Shown here piece by piece: positions 1 to 6,898 of a stretch of DNA of 16,878 nucleotides. The translations under genes were made by a program, and so were the position numbers. Location of the stretch: contig JAIPEK010000017.1 of NCBI GenBank assembly GCA_021737205.1, forward strand, positions 1 through 16,878, given 5' to 3'. The notes under the pieces are model-generated. The model was given only the letters and a program-made list of their open reading frames with translations, was not told the origin of the DNA and ran no database searches. Source of the stretch: Desulfarculaceae bacterium. GTDB lineage: Bacteria; Desulfobacterota; Desulfobacteria; Desulfobacterales; Desulfobacteraceae. The first letter of the stretch is position 1. Each line of letters starts with the position of its first letter.

Positions 1-2865
1 GCTTTTTACTTTAACCTGTTCTCCATTTTTGATCCCCTTTGCTTTGGCAAGCTCCTCGCTCATTTCCACGAACACCTGGGGCTGCATTTCCATAAGCCAA
101 GGCTGCGGCCGGGTCATGACCCCTGTCTGCCAGTGCTCCGAAACTCTGTATGTGGTCCCCACAATCGGAAAATTTGATTCTTTTCCTGCATAGGGATCTG
201 CTTCGGAGGAGTATACGGCAGCTGTGGGAGAAGTTCTCCGTTCGTTCAGAAGATTCTTCTTCAGCGGGCTTTCCAACGGTTCGTAATGCTCGGGGAACGG
301 GCCGTCGGCACGGCCGGGACCGAAAATCTGCGCATGGCCGTGCTGTCTCATGATAAAAGGATGCCTGGCATCATCACGCCTTGTTCCGTCGGGATTTTCA
401 AGGGGATACCATCCTCCGTCAGGCACATCTCCCTCCCACTTTTTGGAGACCCATTTGCCATCTTCCTCCTTTCCGGCAAACCGGATAACCCAATCTTTTT
501 TGTCCCAGGGACGCCCCTTGGGATCCACCGAGGCCCGGTTGTAGATAATCCTTCGGTTTACAGGCCAGCACCAGGAAAATTCCGGATAGAGCCCGATTTT
601 GTTGGAAGCGTCTTTCTTGCTTCTGCGGGCGGCCATGTTACCTTTTTCCGTGTAGCTGTTGCAGTACAGCCAGTTGCCGGACGAGGTGGAACCGTCATCC
701 TGGAGATAGGCGAAACTCGGCACAAGGGTTCCTTTTTGAAAGGTTTCTCCGTCTACAGTTACGTTTTTCTTAAAATAGCCGTTGATTTCCTTTGCCACCT
801 TATGGGGGTCGTATTCCCCGTGGGTGGTGTAATCCCATTTCAGGTTTACGATTGGGTCGGGAAAAACACCGCCGTTTCCGTATTCACTCTTGAGCCGTTT
901 TCCAAGCTCCATGATGATGTCGCCGTCCGGGCGGCTGTTTGCCATGGGTTCCGGCCCCTGGTACCGCCACTGCATCCAGCGGCCCGAGTTGGTGATGCTC
1001 CCTTCCTTTTCCACGAAAACTGAAGCCGGCAGCATGAATACTTCGGTCTTGATGTCTGACGGGTCCATGCCCGGTCCTTTCCAGAAGGAGCCGGTTTCGT
1101 TGTCAAAAATATTCACATTGACCATCCAGTCAAGATTTGCCAGTGACTCTCTTACCTTGGACGCATTAGAACCCGAGCAGGCGGGGTTCTGACCCCAGGC
1201 GAAAAATCCCTTTATTTCTTTTTTGTACATCGCATCAAAAATATCGAACCAGGAATATCCCTTGCCGTCATCCACCTTGGGAAGCCAGTTGTAGCCGAAC
1301 TGGTTTGATACGTCAGCTTTGTCGCCGAAAAAGGATTTGAGCATGCTCACCGAATACTTGGGATAGTTCTGCCACCAGTTGGCGGAGAGCGGGTCGCTGC
1401 TTTGGGGGGTCCATTTTTTGTTGTACTCGTCAAGGGTGGTGTTGGACGACCTCGGGGTTTTCAGGTATCCCGGCCATATATGCCACAGCAGGCAGTGATC
1501 AGTGGAACCCTGGACGTTGGATTCGCCGCGCAAGGCGTTGACCCCGCCGCCGGCCACTCCCATGTTGCCCAGAAGAAGCTGGATCATGGCCATGGCCCGG
1601 ATGTTCTGGGTACCCACGGTGTGCTGGGTCCATCCCATGGCGTACATGATGGTGCCTGCCTTGCCCGCGGCCCCGGTTGCAGTATATGTTTCATACACCT
1701 TGATCAAGTCTTTTTTCTCTGTACCGGTGATTTCAGAGACTTTTTCAGGGGTATAACGACTGTAATGCTTCTTTAAAAGCTGGAATACGCACCTTGGGTG
1801 TTTAAGGGACCTGTCTTTTTTCGGCACCCCGTTTGCATCGGTTTCAAAAGCCCATGTAGACTTATCGTACTTTCCGACGTTGGGGCCTTCCGTTCCCTCT
1901 TCATACCCGGAAAACAGGCCTTCCTCGAAATTATAATCCTTGTTTACGATAAACGATGCATTGGTATACTCGGCAGTATACTCACTGTTGTAAAGTTTGT
2001 TGTCAAGGAGGTACTTGATCATGCCTCCGAGGAATGCAATGTCGGTCCCGGATCTTAGGGGCGCGTAAATATCAGCTCTTGAGGATGTTCTTGTGAATCT
2101 GGGATCCACACTGATAAGGCTTGCGCCTTTTTCCATGGCCTGGTTTACATACTTGAAGGAGACCGGGTGGTTTTCCGCGGCATTGCTGCCCATGATCAAA
2201 ATGCAGTCACTGTTTTTGATGTCGATCCAGTGATTGGTCATTGCACCGCGTCCGAACGACTCTGCCAGAGCCGCTACAGTAGCGCTGTGTCAGATACGGG
2301 CCTGGTGTTCGATGTAGGTCAGCCCCAAAGAGCGCATCAACGCCTGGTAAATCCAGCACTCCTCGTTGTCAAGGGCTGCGCTGCCCACCGAGGCGATATG
2401 CGTGGTCCGGTTCACCACCTGTCCCTTTTCGTTTTTCCGTGTGAAGGTCTTGTCCCTGGTATGTTTGGCTCGGACCGCTATCAGGTTGAGGGCCCAGTCC
2501 CAGGAAACCTTTTTCCATTCTTTTGAATAGGGCGCCCGGTACATGGGGGTGGTAAGCCGGTTTTCATTCTCCACAAGCTGGGTGACGGCGGAGCCTTTGG
2601 AACAGAGGGTGCCCCGGTTGATCACATGATCGGGATCTCCTTCCACATTCATCACCCGGCCGTCCCCTTTTTTGCTGGTGTGCACCAGGAGGCCGCATCC
2701 CACCGCACAATAGCAGCAGATGGAAGTGGTTTCCTTTGCATACTTGGTTTTCAGCATCTGGGTACTGGCCTTTGCCCCGGTTACGTCGAAGCCGAGATTG
2801 GCTGCGGCAAGCCCGGCGGCAGCCGCCCCGGATACCTGCATGAATCTGCGTCTTGTTAGTTTCAT
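1..2865 (-). CDS. fdnG: Formate dehydrogenase-N alpha subunit, selenocysteine-containing, Tat-exported (partial, C-terminus off the left edge)
   Basis: Catalytic subunit of a periplasmic formate dehydrogenase that oxidises formate to CO2 at a Mo/W-bis-pterin cofactor; FdnG-type enzymes pass electrons to an iron-sulfur beta subunit and a membrane cytochrome b. The start at 2865 follows AAGGAG with 8-nt spacing. Residues 1-33 are a twin-arginine signal (MKLTRRRFMQ). C50, C53, C57 and C88 form the [4Fe-4S] motif C-x2-C-x3-C-x30-C. Codon 192 is an in-frame UGA in the context HQAR-I-U-H, exactly where FdnG has its active-site Sec-His; the reading frame then continues open to the window edge (GRGAMTNHW, SVDPRFTRTS and MLPASVFVEKEGS are recognisable). 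955 codons are present; the family is about 1015 residues, so about 60 are missing. The beta and gamma subunit genes would be expected just off the left edge. The paralogue FdoG cannot be excluded. Gene finders that treat UGA as stop will split this gene. Confidence 0.95.
2257..2273 (-). promoter_or_regulatory. SECIS-like hairpin downstream of the UGA
   Basis: The coding-strand sequence CGGCUCUGGCAGAGUCG starts 17 nt after the UGA. It can fold into a 7-bp stem (CGGCUCU with AGAGUCG, one G-U pair) closed by a GGC loop. Bacterial SECIS elements lie within the coding sequence shortly after the UGA and carry a G in a small apical loop that SelB contacts. A competing shorter hairpin (CGCUA-CUG-UAGCG) lies between it and the UGA. 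The fold is by eye, not by energy calculation. Confidence 0.6.
2290..2292 (-). other. Selenocysteine UGA codon (Sec192) of formate dehydrogenase
   Basis: An in-frame TGA sits at codon 192 of the formate dehydrogenase, between HQARI and HSATVAAL. In FdnG, FdoG and FdhF proteins this position is the Mo-ligating selenocysteine followed by a catalytic histidine. More than 760 codons of clear homology continue after it, so this is recoding, not a nonsense mutation. The host must therefore carry SelA, SelB, SelC and SelD. Confidence 0.93.
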
Positions 2866-2873
2866 CTCATAAG

Positions 2874-2879
2874 CTCCTT
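2874..2879 (-). promoter_or_regulatory. Ribosome binding site of the formate dehydrogenase gene
   Basis: AAGGAG on the minus strand, 8 nt before the ATG at 2865. It decides the start: an ATG at 2870 is out of frame and hits a stop at once, and the reading frame upstream of 2865 runs through the repeat element at 2889-2993, so it is not a real N-terminal extension. Confidence 0.8.
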
Positions 2880-2888
2880 TTCCATTTG

Positions 2889-2993
2889 TTATATGAAAGA
2901 ACAACATTTTATACCATGAAGGCCATGAAGGAACTGAAGCAAAATCTTCATGAACTTCATGCTCTTCATGGTGATCTTTCATCATTCGTTGTG
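2889..2993 (+). repeat. Intergenic palindromic repeat, copy A (9-nt CATGAAG periodicity)
   Basis: This 105-bp element matches 11349-11453 in the opposite orientation, gap-free with about 14-15 differences (~86%). The outer part begins TTATATGAAAGAACA. The core (about 2913-2972) consists of 9-nt units, CCATGAAGG twice and a degenerate third, then the complementary CTTCATG units. It can therefore fold into a long hairpin with 8-bp and 7-bp stems separated by small internal loops at the same places in both copies. The flank past the core ends in a conserved TGATCTTTC and CGTTGTG. It lies in the gap between the divergent formate dehydrogenase and binding-protein genes and would be in the formate dehydrogenase leader or promoter. 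No transposase is nearby. Because 9 nt is three codons, the element makes false H-E-x or M-K-x peptides in several frames. Confidence 0.9.
2908..2913 (-). promoter_or_regulatory. Possible -10 box for the formate dehydrogenase gene inside repeat copy A
   Basis: On the minus strand TATAAA lies 43 nt before the formate dehydrogenase start. No good -35 hexamer is visible 16-18 nt upstream, because that region is the CATGAAG palindrome. The promoter may depend on an activator or lie elsewhere. Repeat copy B lacks this box (GTAAAAA at the same place). Confidence 0.25.
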
Positions 2994-3090
2994 TCCAAAA
3001 GGACATGGCAGTTATATGAAATAATGATTCGATATCACGAGGCCGGTTACATTCAGGTTACAGAAAAGGTTACAGGCGGAAAATGATGTG

Positions 3091-3120
3091 TTGATTTTTT
3101 TTCAGGCATGCTTTTATACT
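3091..3120 (+). promoter_or_regulatory. Predicted sigma70-type promoter of the signalling cassette
   Basis: TTGATT (3091-3096) and TATACT (3115-3120) are separated by 18 nt; the -10 matches the consensus at 5 of 6 positions. Transcription would begin near 3127, giving a very short leader. This favours the GTG at 3142 over the upstream in-frame GTG at 3088 as the start of the binding-protein gene. Confidence 0.5.
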
Positions 3121-3141
3121 GACTATGATGAAAAAGGAGGA

Positions 3142-4341
3142 GTGATCAAAAGGAGACTGAAAATTTCCGCGGTGCTGGTTTTACCGGTTTTGTTGCTTTT
3201 CGTGTTTGCATGCAGCCGTTCCGATGATCCGGACGGCGGGCCGGAAAGCAGAACCGGAATCAGCCGGGAGAGCATCCGGATCGGTTCTTCCCTTGCCCTT
3301 GAGGGGCATGCGGGATACCTCGGCACGCAGACGCTGCACGGTGCCCTGTCGTACATCAAAAAAGTCAATGAAAACGGGGGCGTGTTCGGCCGCAAACTGG
3401 AAGTGATCGCAATGGATGACGGGTATGATCCGCCCAGGTGTGTGTACAACACCCAGAAGCTGATTCTGGAGGAAAAGGTGTTTTCGCTGTTCTGCTACGT
3501 GGGAACTCCTACGACCGTGAGGATCGTGCCGCTTGTCACCCAGGCGGAAATACCCCTTGTGGGGATGTTCACCGGTGCCAGCCGGCTCCGCAAACCGGTG
3601 AGCCCCTATCTCATCAATATCCGGACTTCGTATTACCGCGAGACCGAGGCGGCTGTGGACTATATGGTGAACGAACTTTCAATCGAGCGGGTGGCGGTTT
3701 TTTACCAGTACGACGAATACGGATTTGACGGGCTGCGGGGTGCGGAAATCGCGCTTCAGAAATACGGGCTCAAACCGGTGGCCAAGGGCTCGTATGTCAG
3801 GGGAACGGATCACGTGGGGCCGGGCCTTGAAAAGATTATTGCATCCGACGCAGAGGCCGTGGTGATGATCGGCACGTACGGCGCCTGTTCCAAATTTATC
3901 CGCCTGGCGGAAAAGAGGGGGTTTTCTCCTGTTTTCCATAATGTCTCTTTTGTCGGGTCTGAAGAGCTTCTGCGGCGTCTCGGCACACTCGGGGAGGGTG
4001 TGCTCATCACCCAGGTGATGCCTTCCCCTAAGACGGAAGACCCGCAGAACACCCTGCCGGCTGTTCAAGAGTATACAGACCTGCTGAACCGTTATTTTCC
4101 CGAGAGCACCCCGAACTATGTGGGACTGGAAGGATTCATCAATGCCAAGGTCCTGGTGGAGGGCCTCAAGCGGGCCGGGCCGGATATCACAAGGGAAAAA
4201 TTCGTCCGTGCCATTGAGTCCATGAAGGCTTATGATCCGGGGATTTCAAACCCGTTGTCCTTCGGGGAGAAAGATCATCAGGGCCTTGACCGGGTGTACT
4301 TCACAAAGATTGTAAACAGCGAGATCACGCAGATCCAATGA
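3142..4341 (+). CDS. Periplasmic binding lipoprotein, branched-chain amino acid/amide type (Peripla_BP_6 fold)
   Basis: This is a type I periplasmic binding protein of the LivJ/UrtA/AmiC kind, expected to bind a small ligand such as an amino acid, amide or urea; the ligand cannot be read from the sequence. From the GTG at 3142 it has 399 residues: a basic N-end (IKRRLK), a hydrophobic stretch, and a lipobox ending VFAC with Cys24 followed by Ser, suggesting an outer-membrane lipoprotein. The mature part starts with the typical IRIGSSLALEGHAGYLG and holds NENGGVFGRKLEVIAMDD, the family's first-lobe pattern. An in-frame GTG at 3088 would add an unlikely leader and lies upstream of the predicted promoter. 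AGGAGG abuts the GTG with 1-nt spacing, which is odd. The stop overlaps the kinase ATG (ATGA). No permease or ATPase gene is near, so a sensory role beside the kinase is inferred. Confidence 0.85.
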   Translation: MIKRRLKISAVLVLPVLLLFVFACSRSDDPDGGPESRTGISRESIRIGSSLALEGHAGYLGTQTLHGALSYIKKVNENGGVFGRKLEVIAMDDGYDPPRCVYNTQKLILEEKVFSLFCYVGTPTTVRIVPLVTQAEIPLVGMFTGASRLRKPVSPYLINIRTSYYRETEAAVDYMVNELSIERVAVFYQYDEYGFDGLRGAEIALQKYGLKPVAKGSYVRGTDHVGPGLEKIIASDAEAVVMIGTYGACSKFIRLAEKRGFSPVFHNVSFVGSEELLRRLGTLGEGVLITQVMPSPKTEDPQNTLPAVQEYTDLLNRYFPESTPNYVGLEGFINAKVLVEGLKRAGPDITREKFVRAIESMKAYDPGISNPLSFGEKDHQGLDRVYFTKIVNSEITQIQ

Positions 4342-6182
4342 ATTTTTTTTACAACCTGAGCCTGAAAAATAAAATTTTTACCCTGTGCCTTGTCATTGTG
4401 GTGCTGGTGAGTCTCATGATCGCCCTTTTTACAAGATGGCTGCTGGTGTCCAGTCTTATGGGAGAGCTGAAAAACAGAGGCATCGGGATCGGCCAGAGCA
4501 TTGCAGACAATTCAAGGGAATTGATCCTGACAAAAGATAAAGAACGTCTCACCGCGCTGGTATTTGACGCAAAAGTCGGCAACCGGAAAGATTTTGTACG
4601 GTACCTTTTGATCAGTGACGTGGACGGGAAGGTGCTGGCCCATACGTTTCTCAGGCGGTTTCCTGAAAAACTGCGGCCGGTTGCCCAAAAGGCCGGCCTG
4701 GATAATCGGAGAATCGAAGAGATCGATCTCCAGGGGAAGGTGTTTCATGTGGCCGTTCCGGTGAAGGAGGGGATTTATACCATCGGTTCGGTGCATGTGG
4801 GACTTGACAAACACCATATCGACAAACTGATCACCAAACTGAGAGTCCTTTTTCTAAGCTTTCTTTCCGTTACCGCGGGGGTTTTTTTTCTGATGAGCCA
4901 TTATCTCGCAAGGCAGATCACAAAGCCGATATCCTCTTTGATTACATACACGGACAGGATCCGGAAGGGAGACTATGACCTTGATTCCGATACGGGAAAA
5001 CCGCCGGAGAAACATACCGGCAACGATGAATTCCGGAAACTGGTGGATTCGTTCATGAAAATGGCCTCCAGGATCAAAGAGTCAAGAGAGGAGCTTCTGG
5101 CCTCGGAGACCAAATACAGGTCATTGTTCAACAGCGGACCGAACCCGATTTTCGTGATCGACCGAAAGACACTCGGGATCCTTGATGCAAGCCCGAAAGC
5201 ATACGAAGGGTATGGATACATTGCTGAGGAGCTTTTAAGCAGGAGATTCACCGATCTGGGAGAGCTTGACGAAAAAGCGTTTTCAAAAGAGTTTCCCCCG
5301 CACGAATCCACAATCATCAGCTCCAAGGTGCAGCTTTTCAGAAAGAGCGGGGATGCCGTGTTCGTGAATATCCATGCAAGCCCTGCCGACTACCGGGGCA
5401 GGGAGGCCCTGATCGTGGCCACCACCAATATTACCGAGCTTGTGGAAAAGGATACGCAGTTGATTCAGGCCAGTAAAATGGCCAACCTCGAGAAGATGTC
5501 CGCCGGTATCGCCCACGAGCTGAACCAGCCGTTGAATGCCATTAAAATGGGAAGCGAGTACCTGGTGATGATGAATGAAAGACAGGGGAAGAAGGAAACG
5601 GATGATATTACGGTGGTGTCCGGTGAAATCAGCACCCAGGTGAGCCGGGCGGCGGAGATCGTGGACAGGCTCAAGCATTTCAGCCGGAAAACCGACTTTT
5701 CAAGGGAAATTATTGATATCAACAACTGCATAAGGGAAATCGATAAAATCATAAGAAGGGAACTCTTTGTGCAGGATATTGATTTCGAGCTTGATCTGGA
5801 TGAGCCTCTTCCGGCGGTGATGGCCCACAACAACCGGATCGAGCAGGTCATGTTCAACCTTGTGACCAACGCAAGGGATGCCGTGAACCAGAGGATGGAA
5901 TCAGGAGCGGATAAAGAAAAGGGGAGAATCACCATCACCTCCTTGAACCGTTCCGATACGGTAACGGTGACCGTCTCGGACAATGGAACCGGAATTGCAG
6001 AGAGTGACCGTACAAATATATTCGAGTCTTTCTATACAACGAAAAAAATGGGAGAGGGGCTGGGTCTGGGGCTTCCCATCATCCAGGGGATCATCAGGGA
6101 TTATGACGGGGATATCCGGGTGGAAAGCAGGGCCGGAAAAGGTACGAGTTTTATTGTGACCCTTCCCGTGCTCAGGAAATAA
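4338..6182 (+). CDS. Membrane sensor histidine kinase (HAMP-PAS-HisKA-HATPase)
   Basis: The kinase has 614 residues. A transmembrane helix at about 12-33 and another at about 168-190 bracket a ~130-residue periplasmic sensor domain, followed by HAMP (about 188-250), PAS (about 257-370, starting TKYRSLFNSGPNPIFVID), and the dimerisation/phosphoacceptor domain with His393 in the H-box IAHELNQPLNAI. The ATP-binding domain has an N-box near 498-515 (NNRIEQVMFNLVTNARDAV), DNGTGIA at 548-554 and GEGLGLGLPI from 572. The HELNQPLN type of H-box is shared with DctB-like and other HPK4 kinases. All catalytic motifs are intact. Its ATG overlaps the stop of the binding-protein gene and has no clear Shine-Dalgarno, so translation is probably coupled. 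The periplasmic domain is the likely docking site for the lipoprotein (inference). Confidence 0.93.
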   Translation: MNFFYNLSLKNKIFTLCLVIVVLVSLMIALFTRWLLVSSLMGELKNRGIGIGQSIADNSRELILTKDKERLTALVFDAKVGNRKDFVRYLLISDVDGKVLAHTFLRRFPEKLRPVAQKAGLDNRRIEEIDLQGKVFHVAVPVKEGIYTIGSVHVGLDKHHIDKLITKLRVLFLSFLSVTAGVFFLMSHYLARQITKPISSLITYTDRIRKGDYDLDSDTGKPPEKHTGNDEFRKLVDSFMKMASRIKESREELLASETKYRSLFNSGPNPIFVIDRKTLGILDASPKAYEGYGYIAEELLSRRFTDLGELDEKAFSKEFPPHESTIISSKVQLFRKSGDAVFVNIHASPADYRGREALIVATTNITELVEKDTQLIQASKMANLEKMSAGIAHELNQPLNAIKMGSEYLVMMNERQGKKETDDITVVSGEISTQVSRAAEIVDRLKHFSRKTDFSREIIDINNCIREIDKIIRRELFVQDIDFELDLDEPLPAVMAHNNRIEQVMFNLVTNARDAVNQRMESGADKEKGRITITSLNRSDTVTVTVSDNGTGIAESDRTNIFESFYTTKKMGEGLGLGLPIIQGIIRDYDGDIRVESRAGKGTSFIVTLPVLRK

Positions 6183-6211
6183 TTTTTGAATCACAACAGA
6201 AGGAGTGTGCA

Positions 6212-6898
6212 TTGAAAGTTCTGGTGATTGACGATGAAAAACCGACTCTTTCCATGTTTCGACTGTTTCTTTCCGCATACGGCTATACGGTGTTTGTCGC
6301 GGAGGACGGGGAAACCGGTGTCCGGATTTTTGAAAGGGAAAGACCGGAAATCGTGTTTACCGATCTGAAAATGCCCGGTATGGATGGGCTTGAAGTGCTG
6401 AAAAAGATCCGGGAAGAGAAAACAGGGACCGAAGTGATTATTATTACCGGTCACGGAACGATTGACAAAGCCATCGAGGCGCTGGATTTCGATGCCTCGG
6501 ATTTTATCAACAAACCGGTTGAGAAGGCGGCCCTTGATGCCGCTTTGAAAAGAGCCCGTGTAAGGATGGAATCGGGTCCCGCACAAACGTTTTCCATGTG
6601 GACCGAGGAATCGGAAACCCGGACGGATATCCATATAAAGGGCAAACTCTCGGGGCTGTCGGAATCGGTGTTGAAAAATACGGCGGAGAAAAGCGCCGTG
6701 AAAGCGGTCCTTTGTTTTGACGATAGTTTTGCAGTTGACCGGGAAGGGATCCGCTCTTTGATCAGCCTGATCGCAAGACTCAATGAAAAGGGCGGTACCG
6801 TTTCCATGAAAGGACTGTCGTATAATTATGCCCGCTTTTTCCAGATGGCGGGACTTCAGGGTGCTGCCTGTGAAATGGAAACACAGCCGGATGAATAA
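6212..6898 (+). CDS. Response regulator with REC domain and C-terminal STAS-like domain
   Basis: The TTG start at 6212 is supported by AGAAGGAG six nt upstream and by the immediate start of the REC domain (MKVLVIDDEK). REC covers residues 1-118 with D7/D8, phosphoacceptor D51 (FTDLKMPGMDG), T79 and K101 all present. Residues about 135-222 do not look like a DNA-binding domain. They follow the STAS pattern of anti-sigma-factor antagonists: AVLCFDDSFAVDREGIRSLISLIARL, then KGGTVSMKGLS and FFQMAGL, matching the usual D-S-S-G-I, LL, RG-x-L-x-L-x-G and F-x-x-x-GL landmarks. The serine phosphorylated in SpoIIAA-type proteins is replaced (D176-R177-E178-G179). It follows the kinase gene by 29 nt and its last 8 nt overlap the next gene. 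Likely role: phosphorylation by the kinase at D51 controls a protein-protein output, perhaps on the STAND regulator. REC is certain; STAS is by pattern only. Confidence 0.92.
   Translation: MKVLVIDDEKPTLSMFRLFLSAYGYTVFVAEDGETGVRIFERERPEIVFTDLKMPGMDGLEVLKKIREEKTGTEVIIITGHGTIDKAIEALDFDASDFINKPVEKAALDAALKRARVRMESGPAQTFSMWTEESETRTDIHIKGKLSGLSESVLKNTAEKSAVKAVLCFDDSFAVDREGIRSLISLIARLNEKGGTVSMKGLSYNYARFFQMAGLQGAACEMETQPDE

Noticed and set aside
2290..2292. Premature stop making formate dehydrogenase a pseudogene
   Set aside because: The UGA is exactly at the selenocysteine position, followed by His and more than 760 further homologous codons, with a SECIS-like hairpin next to it.
2913..2972. CRISPR-like array in the CATGAAG repeats
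   Set aside because: Units are 9 nt with no spacers, and the second half is the reverse complement of the first; there are no cas genes.
3001..3030. Sigma54 promoter (TGGCA at about 3005) ahead of the binding-protein gene
   Set aside because: The -12 TTGC element is missing at the required distance, and a better -10/-35 pair lies at 3091-3120.
2853..3086. Open frame on the plus strand giving a peptide with M-K-A-M-K-E-L-K and L-H-E-L-H-A-L-H repeats
   Set aside because: It is the 9-nt-periodic palindrome read as codons. It has no ribosome site and no homology, and the opposite strand gives an equally periodic false peptide fused ahead of the formate dehydrogenase start.
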